This document shows, piece by piece, positions 1-6,968 of a stretch of 11,529 bases of DNA. Source of the DNA: Bacillota bacterium (lineage in GTDB: Bacteria > Bacillota_A > Clostridia > Clostridiales > Clostridiaceae); assembly GCA_021837545.1 (NCBI GenBank), contig JAKBFR010000075.1:1-11529 (forward strand), read 5' to 3'. The position numbers and the translations under genes are program-made. The notes beneath the pieces were generated by a model. It saw nothing but the letters and a program-made list of their open reading frames with translations. It was not told where the DNA came from and did not search any database. How positions within the stretch are numbered: position 1 is the first letter of the stretch; every line of letters begins with the position of its first letter.

Positions 1-758
1 ATAGCATCATTATTGGCAATTATTGCTTCAATTTTACCATCAAGCGTTAATAAATTTGATTCCATTGCAGTTTTAGCACATTCTTCGTCCCAATTACAAA
101 CGACTGATAAAAGCTGCTGTGTTTTTATTCCTGCCTCATTAATTGTTTGAATGGAATACTTAGTTCTCGCAATTGTTTCTGGGCTATTAGCTGGCCCTTT
201 TAACATAACATATTGCATTATATTATCTTTATTTTTATCTAAATTTTCTTTGTTAGCATTCCACGTATCAACAAGGATTTTACCTTGTTGAATCCCAGAT
301 TGATTAATATCTGTATCAATAATAACATCGTTATGGTAAGGTTTAAGAAAATTTACTATTGGTGTAGTTTGCGCGTAGTATAGAATTAATGGAATATTTT
401 TTTGTTCTATTTTATTAAGAATACCTTTAAGGTTATCTATGTTAGTACTGACTGGATTTAATATAATAAGGTTAAAGTATTGATTAAGTGCTTGATCAAG
501 ACCTTCATTTTGAATAACTTGATTCCCTCTTGCATCAAAAAAAGTAAATTGAACTTTATTTTCATTTTCTTTTTGAATATCTTCTAAGTTTTTTTTGACA
601 TTAGAAATGAATTGATCGTTAAAATCATTTAAGAATACAGCTACTTTAAGTGGATTTTGAGGACTAATATCTGGACTAGCATATGCAGTATTTTTAATAC
701 TATGGAATAATAATACTGAGATAAAAGCAAGGGATAATATCTTTTTTAATATCTTCAT
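1..758 (-). CDS. Galactose/glucose-binding-type periplasmic binding protein, partial (C-terminus off the left edge)
   Basis: Reading the minus strand from the ATG at 758 gives 252 residues without a stop, running off position 1. A GGAGGG ribosome site lies just upstream. Residues 1-27 form a Sec signal peptide ending A-Y-A before S28; there is no lipobox cysteine, unusual for a Gram-positive ABC binding protein. The mature part aligns by eye with E. coli MglB: LKGPANSPETIART matches the LKGEPGHPDAEART segment, and IEAIIANNDA matches the hinge-region IANNDAM. D48, F50, R198, W223 and N250 match the sugar contacts D14, F16, R158, W183 and N211, but the positions of N91, H152 and D154 appear to be A129, S192 and E194. 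The family binds aldohexoses for ABC uptake or sensing. The altered pocket and lack of lipid anchor suggest a sensing role or another ligand. No transporter genes are visible; they could lie to the left. Confidence 0.88.
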   Translation of the reverse strand, partial: MKILKKILSLAFISVLLFHSIKNTAYASPDISPQNPLKVAVFLNDFNDQFISNVKKNLEDIQKENENKVQFTFFDARGNQVIQNEGLDQALNQYFNLIILNPVSTNIDNLKGILNKIEQKNIPLILYYAQTTPIVNFLKPYHNDVIIDTDINQSGIQQGKILVDTWNANKENLDKNKDNIMQYVMLKGPANSPETIARTKYSIQTINEAGIKTQQLLSVVCNWDEECAKTAMESNLLTLDGKIEAIIANNDA

Positions 759-831
759 TTAAACCCTCCATGCATATTTGTTAAATTATAATATTTAGTA
801 TTAGGTTACCTTTTGATCTAAAATTTATTCT

Positions 832-850
832 TACTATAGATGATATAGTA
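832..850. promoter_or_regulatory. Inverted repeat, possible operator of the binding-protein gene
   Basis: TACTATA (832-838) and TATAGTA (844-850) form a perfect 7-bp inverted repeat around a 5-bp centre, about 75-95 bp upstream of the binding-protein start. On the minus strand a TATACT -10-like hexamer (852-847) overlaps its promoter-distal arm. No convincing -35 was seen. Operator function is an inference from symmetry and position only; an AT-rich region gives such repeats fairly easily. Confidence 0.35.
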
Positions 851-998
851 TAAAAGTCATTTTAAATTTATTTATAATTTGGTATATACAGAAGGTTAAA
901 GTTGAGATATATGAGAGAGGCTAATAGATGGACATTACTATTATTTTGGAAGTGATACTTCATTAGTTATACCGAGAGAAATTGAGATAAAACGTATT

Positions 999-1045
999 AG
1001 TACCTAATGAAAATTGATGGTTCACATCAGTTTTTATTAGGTACT
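999..1045 (-). terminator. Long hairpin after the short kdpD gene, probable transcription terminator
   Basis: Positions 999-1019 pair with 1025-1045 in a 21-bp stem (two G-U pairs) with a 5-nt loop GTTCA. It begins only 5 bp beyond the kdpD stop codon (1051-1053), so it sits where the response regulator-kdpD transcript should end. On the minus strand the T-run is offset (AATACGTTTTA) rather than directly adjacent; on the plus strand the stem is followed by TTTATATT. It could also protect the 3' end or act on both strands. The rest of 759-998 shows no credible gene. Confidence 0.65.
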
Positions 1046-1050
1046 TTATA

Positions 1051-2193
1051 TTATGAATCATAAGGAACTATAATTATCTGAATATCTTTAGCTTGATCTA
1101 AAAGCTTATTAGCTGTAGATCCTCTAAAAAGTATTTGAAGCTTAGTACGTTTTGAATGCCCTATAACCAGATTAGTTACATGCTTTTCATGGGCAATTTG
1201 TAATAAGGCTGTAGAAACTGAAGGTCCTTCTAATTGTATAACTGTCCCATTAAGTTTTTTAGTTAATTCTATATTACTATCAAGTCCCTTAATTATTTCA
1301 GGTGTTTCCTTAGGAGACATGAAATGAGTACACTTAACATAAACAACATACCAAGGACACTTATATTTTTTAGCTAACCTAGCACCAAATCGTATTAGTC
1401 TTTTGGAGTTAGGATTAGAAGAAATAGATACCATAATTTTCTCGGAAGTATACCAGTTCTCATGAATAGCATGTTTATTTTTATACTCCTCTAAATCTTC
1501 ATCAACTTCATCAGCAATTTGCCTTAAGGTTAATTCTCTAAGAGCACTAAGGTTACCAGTTCTAAAAAAGTTTTTAAGAGCTGATTCTATTAGATAAGGT
1601 TTATATATATTACCTCTTTCCAATCTTTTTCGTAGTGCTTCTGGGGGCATATCTATAACAACTACTTCAGCATCAGCAATAATTCTGTCTGGAATAGTTT
1701 CATTAACACCTATACCTGTTATTTGTTTTACAATGTCGTTAAGACTTTCTAAATGTTGAAGATTAACCGTTGAATAGATATTAATGCCAGCATTTAATAT
1801 TTCCAATACATCTTCATATCTTTTCTTATTCTTAGAGCCAGGTACATTAGTATGAGCTAACTCATCAACTAATACTAAGTCAGGGTTCCTTTCTATGATA
1901 GCTTCTACATCCATTTCCTTTAATGTAACTGAATTATAAGTTATTTCTTTTAATGGAATCATAGGAAGATTTTTAAGTTGATTAATTGTATGTTCTCTTT
2001 CATGACTTTCAAAATATCCTATAACTACATCTTTCCCACGCTCAAACCTTCTATTAGCTTCATTTAACATGGTAAAAGTTTTACCAACTCCTGGGGCATA
2101 TCCTAAAAATACCTTAAGATTACCTCTAGTTTGTTTTCTATATTCTTCTAATGCTTTTTCGGGGGTAATCCGTTGTTTTTCATCAAAATCCAT
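1051..2193 (-). CDS. kdpD: Short KdpD: sensor domain plus USP domain, without membrane or kinase domains
   Basis: 380 residues from the ATG at 2193, chosen because AAGGTGAT lies 4-11 bases upstream; a GTG at 2202 would also read but has no spaced ribosome site. Residues about 20-230 are the KdpD N-terminal domain, with a Walker A motif GYAPGVGKT (31-39) and a Walker B-like LVLVDELAHTN (107-117). Residues about 250-378 are a universal stress protein fold with GHSKRT (345-350). The protein then stops: the four membrane helices, HisKA and ATPase domains of full-length KdpD (about 900 residues) are absent. The ending is clean and followed by a hairpin, so this looks like a true short form, as known for example from Anabaena, not a recent truncation. 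In the family this half senses K+ supply, ATP and, in some Firmicutes, c-di-AMP via USP. It lies 10 bp after a response regulator gene and faces a histidine kinase gene that could supply the transmitter. Confidence 0.9.
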   Translation of the reverse strand: MDFDEKQRITPEKALEEYRKQTRGNLKVFLGYAPGVGKTFTMLNEANRRFERGKDVVIGYFESHEREHTINQLKNLPMIPLKEITYNSVTLKEMDVEAIIERNPDLVLVDELAHTNVPGSKNKKRYEDVLEILNAGINIYSTVNLQHLESLNDIVKQITGIGVNETIPDRIIADAEVVVIDMPPEALRKRLERGNIYKPYLIESALKNFFRTGNLSALRELTLRQIADEVDEDLEEYKNKHAIHENWYTSEKIMVSISSNPNSKRLIRFGARLAKKYKCPWYVVYVKCTHFMSPKETPEIIKGLDSNIELTKKLNGTVIQLEGPSVSTALLQIAHEKHVTNLVIGHSKRTKLQILFRGSTANKLLDQAKDIQIIIVPYDS

Positions 2194-2203
2194 ATAAATC
2201 ACC

Positions 2204-2752
2204 TTATTCTAAATTTTTTAATTCTTCAGAGAAGTGTTTGAATAAATTTCCCTTTTCAATTTCACCTTTTGATATTAATAAATCACCAAAGTTCATATAA
2301 ACCATAGGATCTGTTGGAACAGTGTTATTTGATAAATCTATATCTTCTTTTATTGATTTATTATTTAAGATGTCAGGAAGAAGTAGATTATTATAATCAG
2401 GAAATATTTCATCGAGTATTTTATGTATTGTATTAGCGGTAAATGGTTTTTGAAGATAAGCTACTGCACCAAGTTTAGTTGTTGTGACTGCATTTTTTAT
2501 TGTTGCAAAGGCAGTCATAATTACTATATTAAATGTATATCCATCTGTTCTAATTTGTTCAAGAAGAGCGGTGCCACTCATTATTGGCATTTTAATATCA
2601 ATAAAGGCAATGTCAAAATCTATAATAGATATTAATTCTAATGCTTCACTGCCATTACTAGCACAATGCACTGAAAATCCTGAATCTTTTAAACAATGAG
2701 ATAATAGAATTCTAATGTTCTTTGTATCATCAACTATTAATGCAGTTTTCAT
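2204..2752 (-). CDS. Receiver-only response regulator with a short C-terminal tail
   Basis: 182 residues; ATG at 2752 preceded by TAGGAGGATTTCTT. Residues 1-120 are a CheY-like receiver: acidic pair D8-D9, phosphoacceptor aspartate in FIDIKMP (D52), T80 in IMTAF, and the conserved lysine in LQKPF (K102). After it comes about 60 residues with no helix-turn-helix, sigma-54 activator, GGDEF or other output domain that I can recognise; its end (NFGDLLISKGEIEKGNLFKHFSEELK) looks like one helical hairpin, vaguely TPR-like. It is the first gene of a minus-strand pair with short kdpD (10-bp gap) and is divergent from a sensor kinase gene, its most likely phosphodonor. It probably works through protein contact or phosphotransfer rather than by binding DNA itself. 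Confidence 0.9.
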   Translation of the reverse strand: MKTALIVDDTKNIRILLSHCLKDSGFSVHCASNGSEALELISIIDFDIAFIDIKMPIMSGTALLEQIRTDGYTFNIVIMTAFATIKNAVTTTKLGAVAYLQKPFTANTIHKILDEIFPDYNNLLLPDILNNKSIKEDIDLSNNTVPTDPMVYMNFGDLLISKGEIEKGNLFKHFSEELKNLE

Positions 2753-3062
2753 AAGAAATCCTCCTAGATTATTATTACTAAATTTATACTACTTTAGATT
2801 AATTTTTTTATCAATAATAAATACTTTGAGTAAAGTAGATTATATTAACAAAAACAAACGCATTATAGAGGAGATTTAAAATAACAGTCAATAAAAGTAT
2901 GGATTATAAATTAACAAAGTATTATGGGCGTTAGATAATGAACTATAAGGTATAATATAATTTAATAAGTATGTTAGGCACGTGAAATAGAATAACAATA
3001 TGAAATAGACCAGAATACTGACATGTTATTGTTTTGAATGTGTTTTATAGGGAGGATAAAAA
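2753..3062. promoter_or_regulatory. Divergent promoter region between the regulator-kdpD operon and the kinase gene
   Basis: 310 bp without a credible gene; both flanking gene sets must start here. TACTTT occurs at 2790-2795 and 2822-2827, 32 bp (about three helical turns) apart. The second copy forms a palindrome with AAAGTA (2832-2837) around GAGT, a candidate regulator site. A TATAAT lies at 2951-2956 on the plus strand and two minus-strand TATAAT hexamers at 2844-2839 and 2867-2862, all without a good -35, so none is assigned firmly. AATAACA (2991-2997) and TGTTATT (3024-3030) could fold as a leader hairpin before the kinase ribosome site. Confidence 0.45.
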
Positions 3063-4910
3063 ATGATAAAGAGCATAAAATCTAAGATTTTTTTAATTTT
3101 AATAGTATTTATATCATTAACAATAGTGAACAGCTTTGTATCAATTAATTTTTTTAACAAATTACAAAATTCTATAGATTCAATAATGCATTCTAATTAT
3201 GATAGTGTAGTATATGCGCAGAATATGAATGATTCATTAGAAAGGCAGGACAGTTTAGAGCTCTCTTTTATATTTGAGAATAATTTAGAAATTTCACCTG
3301 AGTATGAATTAAATAATACTAATTTCTCTGAGTGGCTGGGTAAAGCTAAAAATAATATCACAGAAAAAGGAGAACAGGAAGCTATAGATTTAATTGAAAA
3401 AAGTTATACTGATTATATAGATAATGTAAGAACATTAATAGATATTAAAAAAAATCAAGGAAATAATGAAGCAAGTAAATATTATTATAGTACCGTTTTC
3501 CCACTATTTAAAGATGTAAAAGGAAACTGTAATACTCTTTTAGAGATTAATCAAAAATCAATGATGAATATGAAGGATAAATCAAAAGAATTAGTAAATA
3601 CAGCTAGATACAGTGCACTAGGTATAGCTGGAGTTGTTCTTATAATAGGCATTTCTATAATAAGCTATTTACTCCGAAAGATCATACATCCAATTGAAGA
3701 CTTAGCAATTGGAATTAATAAAGTATCAGAAGGAAATTATGAATATGCAATTCCACTAAAAAGAGGAAAAGAAATTAATTTTATATTTGATTGCTTTAAT
3801 AACATGGTAGAGAAATTAAAAGAATATGATAGATTAAATGTAAATAAAATATTAAGGGAAAAGCAAAGAACAGAAGCAATAATAGAAAGCATCAACTCTC
3901 CAATAATAGTTACAGATGATGAGAATAAAATAATAATGCTAAATAAATGTGCTGAAAGAGTATTTGATGTAAAAGAAAAAAAGGTTATTAATAGAGAATT
4001 TTTAGCTGGTATTGGAGAAAAGAAGGTGTTTAATATGATACAGGAGGCACGTAATTCCACTGATGAGTATAAAGCCTTTGAGGAGATAAAAATTGGAGAG
4101 AATGAGGAGAAAGAATACTATAGAATAACAATAAGTCCTATTTGGTTTACTAAGAGCGAAAATTTAGGCGCTGTTACTATTATGCAAGATATAACTAAAT
4201 TTAAAGAAATAGATGAAATGAAAACAGATTTCATATCAAATGTATCACATGAATTTAGAACTCCTTTAACATCGATTTGTATGGCAGTTGGATTGCTTCT
4301 TGATAGAAATACATATATTAATGATGATGAAATTGAACTATTAACAATAATAAAAGAAGATAGTGATAAATTAGATAATTTAGTCAGTGAGTTGCTAGAT
4401 TTATCTAAAATGAAATCAGGAAAAATTGAGATGGAGATAAGAGATATAGATATAAATGAGGTCATACATCAAATAAAAAGAGCATTTAAAATTCAAATTG
4501 AAGAGAAGAATGTAACATTAAGTATTGATACTAATGGAATAGTGAGAAAAGTAAAAGGAGATATAAATAAAATATCATGGGTAATAGCAAACTTACTTGG
4601 AAATGCTTTAAGATATATTAAAACTGATGGTACGGGAACTATAGAAATAAAAGCAAGAGAAGTAAACAACAAGATGCTAGTATCTATTTGTGATAATGGA
4701 GAAGGAATTGCAGAAGAGTATCAAGAATTAATATTCGAAAAGTTTGTACAAATAAAAGATAAAAATGGAGAATCAACTGGAAGCTCTGGGTTAGGGCTTG
4801 CTATATGTAAAGAAATTATAAAGGCACATGGTGAAGAAATATGGGTAGATAGTACAGTGGGTGAAGGTAGTTCGTTTTACTTTACACTTAAAGCTGGAGG
4901 AGCATTATGA
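3063..4910 (+). CDS. Membrane-bound sensor histidine kinase (HAMP-PAS-HisKA-HATPase)
   Basis: 615 residues; ATG at 3063 after GGGAGGATAAAAA. The layout is transmembrane helix 1 (about 9-30), an extracytoplasmic domain of about 150 residues, transmembrane helix 2 (183-204), HAMP (about 205-257), one PAS domain (about 268-378), HisKA with phospho-acceptor H396 in VSHEFRTPL, and a HATPase domain with N514 in the N box, D544 in DNGEG and SSGLGLAI. All catalytic motifs are present, so it should autophosphorylate. The external domain has four-helix-bundle character like KinB/NarX-type sensors, but its ligand is not evident. It is divergent from the receiver-only regulator and the short KdpD; pairing with them would rebuild the parts of a KdpD-type system from separate proteins. 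The gene ends with an SD and an ATGA overlap that lead to no real downstream gene. Confidence 0.93.
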   Translation: MIKSIKSKIFLILIVFISLTIVNSFVSINFFNKLQNSIDSIMHSNYDSVVYAQNMNDSLERQDSLELSFIFENNLEISPEYELNNTNFSEWLGKAKNNITEKGEQEAIDLIEKSYTDYIDNVRTLIDIKKNQGNNEASKYYYSTVFPLFKDVKGNCNTLLEINQKSMMNMKDKSKELVNTARYSALGIAGVVLIIGISIISYLLRKIIHPIEDLAIGINKVSEGNYEYAIPLKRGKEINFIFDCFNNMVEKLKEYDRLNVNKILREKQRTEAIIESINSPIIVTDDENKIIMLNKCAERVFDVKEKKVINREFLAGIGEKKVFNMIQEARNSTDEYKAFEEIKIGENEEKEYYRITISPIWFTKSENLGAVTIMQDITKFKEIDEMKTDFISNVSHEFRTPLTSICMAVGLLLDRNTYINDDEIELLTIIKEDSDKLDNLVSELLDLSKMKSGKIEMEIRDIDINEVIHQIKRAFKIQIEEKNVTLSIDTNGIVRKVKGDINKISWVIANLLGNALRYIKTDGTGTIEIKAREVNNKMLVSICDNGEGIAEEYQELIFEKFVQIKDKNGESTGSSGLGLAICKEIIKAHGEEIWVDSTVGEGSSFYFTLKAGGAL

Positions 4911-4939
4911 GTTTAAAAAATTTATTAATAAAAAGATAA
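4907..4939 (+). other. 10-codon ORF overlapping the kinase stop (ATGA), possible remnant of a coupled gene
   Basis: GGAGGAG at 4896-4902 lies 4 bases before an ATG whose first bases form the kinase stop codon (ATGA, 4907-4910), the usual arrangement for translational coupling to a following gene. The frame reads MSLKNLLIKR and then TAA. The first seven residues resemble the start of many response regulators (M-S-x-K-x-x-L-I), but there is no receiver sequence after it. It may be the stub of a lost regulator, or chance. Confidence 0.3.
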
Positions 4940-5035
4940 TAGATATATATTTTAAGACTTTACATATTGGTATATAATGAAAGAATAGGATGGTAAGTAA
5001 AATCTTATCTAGTTAAGAAATGAGGTGACTTTTTA

Positions 5036-6124
5036 GTGAAAAATGATATTCTGTACCCAAAAGATGAGAAAATAGATACAAATTCTTTAAAAGATTTGTT
5101 TGAAAATAAAATAAAACAGATTAAAGATTTGTTTTATTATAGATTACTAAATAAAGATAAAAGAATAGATGCTAATGAAAAAGAAAGTTTGACATTGGAA
5201 TCAGTAAAAAAACAATATGAAGAATTGAAGTCTAAAAAAGAGGAATTTGAAAGGTATGAGGACGATTTATTAAAATATGAAGATGAAATAAAAGATATGG
5301 ATTATTGTTTAATAAAATCAAGTGATTTAACTTCTGCAATAAACTGTAAGAAAAGTAGTTTATCACAAAGGTTTTTGAAATATATAAACGTTAATTTAAG
5401 TATTAATGCAATTAACACCTTAATGTTTATGGATAGAGAAAGTATCATAAAAATAGAAGATGTTATAAGTAAATTAGATAGAAATGAAATATTTATAGAA
5501 AAAACATATAAAGTAAATGAATTTAATATTAGAAAAATATGCAATTTACATATAAGTTATGAAGAGAATAAATATGAAATAAAAGACATAGCCCCTTATA
5601 ATAAAGAGATATCTAGTACCTTAAGTGAAATTTCTAATAAATATGAGGAACATCATCTGCAAGATAAAGAAATACGAGATAAATTTATAAAAGCATTTTC
5701 AGATGTTAAATATGAATTAAACATAGCGAGCCCATGGATGAATAACTATGTAGTAAATAATGATTTGATAAATAAAATGGAAAGTTTACTTATCAAAGGA
5801 GCTTCTATTAAAATAGCTTATGGAATAGAGGAAAATAGTTATAATTTTAAAAGCGATAATAAAAATTTAAATAGCGATAGAATAGCACAAAGATTAAAAG
5901 AAAAATTTGATGTTTATGGCGATAAATTTAAAATTAAAAAAGTAAATTCACACAATAAACTATTAATTTGTGATGAAAGTTATTATCTTGAGACAAGTTT
6001 TAATTTATTATCCTTTGCTGGAGAATACGATGAAAACTCAAAAGATACAAGAGGTGAAGGCGCTACTTATAGCACTAATTTAGAAGTCATACAAGACTTA
6101 AGAAATAGATATTTCAATTTTTAA
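5036..6124 (+). CDS. Coiled-coil protein with a single C-terminal phospholipase D-like (HKD) domain
   Basis: 362 residues; GTG start at 5036, supported by GAGGTGA seven bases upstream. Residues about 45-95 are a highly charged probable coiled coil. Residues about 95-215 are of unrecognised type. From about 225 the sequence has PLD-like features: an ELNIASPWM strand, a KIAYGIE strand, then H306-x-K308-x4-D313 (HNKLLICD) followed by TSFN (320-323), the usual S/T-x-N partner of the HKD motif. Only one HKD is present, so an active enzyme would need to dimerise, as bacterial Nuc-type nucleases do. No signal peptide or membrane helix is seen, so it is cytoplasmic; a nucleic-acid phosphodiesterase is more plausible than a lipase. 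It stands alone, 125 bp after the kinase gene and 74 bp before the next gene, with a TATAAT at 4973-4978 upstream. A role in defence or DNA repair is possible but unproven. Confidence 0.75.
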   Translation: MKNDILYPKDEKIDTNSLKDLFENKIKQIKDLFYYRLLNKDKRIDANEKESLTLESVKKQYEELKSKKEEFERYEDDLLKYEDEIKDMDYCLIKSSDLTSAINCKKSSLSQRFLKYINVNLSINAINTLMFMDRESIIKIEDVISKLDRNEIFIEKTYKVNEFNIRKICNLHISYEENKYEIKDIAPYNKEISSTLSEISNKYEEHHLQDKEIRDKFIKAFSDVKYELNIASPWMNNYVVNNDLINKMESLLIKGASIKIAYGIEENSYNFKSDNKNLNSDRIAQRLKEKFDVYGDKFKIKKVNSHNKLLICDESYYLETSFNLLSFAGEYDENSKDTRGEGATYSTNLEVIQDLRNRYFNF

Positions 6125-6198
6125 TTGCTTTAATTTCATGAATAATTAATATACAATGATAGGTGGAGATAAACAAATATAGGGAGGGGTAAATAAAT

Positions 6199-6612
6199 AT
6201 GAATACTAAATATGTTGTCATAATTCAATGTGATATTGCACATAGAAGGTGCAGTGGTTTTGCATGTACAAATGCTTTTTACAATAAGGATGAAGTTTTT
6301 AAGGAGTATGATGATGCTACAAGATATATTTCTTTTACTTGTGGTGGATGTTGCGGAAAGGGAGTTGCCTCCAAATTAGAACATTTCTCAAAAATGGTAT
6401 ATAAAAAAAATAATATTAGTAAAGATGAAATAATAGTTCACTTATCATCATGTATGGTAACTGATAATTATCACTACGATAGGTGTCCGCATGCAGAATA
6501 TATTAAAAATATAGTTACAAAGAAAGGCTATAAAAATATAGTCGAAGGCTCTTACATAAGTTGTGGCGCGAAAAAGAAGAGAGAAGAAGGCATATACAAC
6601 TCTTATGAGTAA
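6199..6612 (+). CDS. CGGC-domain cysteine-rich protein, putative metal binding
   Basis: 137 residues; ATG at 6199 with AGGGAGGGG nine bases upstream. It holds nine cysteines: C11, C18 and C23 near the N-terminus, the CGGCCG motif (48-53), C85 in HLSSC, C96 in DRCPH, and C122 in SCG. Histidines H81, H92 and H98 lie near the later cysteines. This pattern is that of the CGGC domain family, small proteins common in clostridia and archaea and thought to bind metal or form a redox centre; their function is not established. It is full length for the family, soluble, and probably its own transcription unit, or read together with the preceding PLD-like gene (74-bp gap). A strong terminator lies 175 bp downstream. 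Confidence 0.85.
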   Translation: MNTKYVVIIQCDIAHRRCSGFACTNAFYNKDEVFKEYDDATRYISFTCGGCCGKGVASKLEHFSKMVYKKNNISKDEIIVHLSSCMVTDNYHYDRCPHAEYIKNIVTKKGYKNIVEGSYISCGAKKKREEGIYNSYE

Positions 6613-6786
6613 AATCAGTTTTTAATACTTAAATATAGAATAGAAATAAGAGTTTAGTGTGGAAGTGAAAACTTCTTAATTGAGAATAAGAGATAGAAGT
6701 ATAGATAAAGAATATCCTTATAAATGAGTAGTATATAAAGTTTGGATATAATCATAGTATGTCCTATTAAAAATAAATAATAAATT
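6613..6786. other. Gene-free stretch after the CGGC gene
   Basis: No credible ORF on either strand. The only structure noted is a 5-bp hairpin with a GAAA tetraloop (GAAGT 6662-6666, ACTTC 6671-6675), too short to assign. This may be the 3' untranslated region up to the terminator at 6787, or the decayed end of a gene. Confidence 0.4.
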
Positions 6787-6830
6787 AAAACATCGTATTA
6801 TTCAGGGTGAATTTACGATGTTTTTTGTTT
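6787..6830 (+). terminator. Rho-independent terminator
   Basis: AAAACATCGTA (6787-6797) pairs with TACGATGTTTT (6814-6824); inside, ATTC (6800-6803) pairs with GAAT (6809-6812) around the loop AGGGT, with a small internal bulge. The stem runs into TTTTTT (6821-6826) then GTTT, a normal intrinsic terminator for plus-strand transcription from the CGGC gene. The minus-strand flank TTTTAATTTA is T-rich enough that it may also work in reverse. Confidence 0.85.
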
Positions 6831-6914
6831 CACAGTACTTTATAATATAAGATTTAGAGAATTAGTATTAGATTATTGTATTGAAAAAATTAATTATGAA
6901 ATATTTACAAAATA

Positions 6915-6923
6915 TGTTATAAT
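6915..6923 (+). promoter_or_regulatory. Extended -10 promoter element
   Basis: TGTTATAAT combines a TGn extension with a consensus TATAAT (6918-6923), so it may work without a good -35; none is seen at 16-18 bp. It lies about 45 bp before the broken acetyltransferase and about 240 bp before the intact gene at 7166, and may still drive that gene. Confidence 0.45.
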
Positions 6924-6968
6924 TAATACATAATAGTAATATTATGAAGTGAATATTATTTATATACG

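Noticed and set aside
911..966. Short plus-strand ORFs of 12-14 codons (MREANRWTLLLFWK and MDITIILEVILH) between the binding-protein gene and kdpD.
   Set aside because: Too short, no good ribosome site, no resemblance to KdpF or another known small protein.
1051..2193. Short kdpD as a truncated pseudogene.
   Set aside because: It ends cleanly after a full USP domain, is followed at once by a hairpin, and short KdpDs are a known form.
2423..2699. Plus-strand open frames of about 70 codons opposite the response regulator.
   Set aside because: Antisense to a receiver domain with all catalytic residues; no ribosome site and unlike protein.
6904..6923. TTTACA plus TATAAT as a normal -35/-10 pair.
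   Set aside because: The spacer is only 8 bp; the TATAAT is instead kept as an extended -10.
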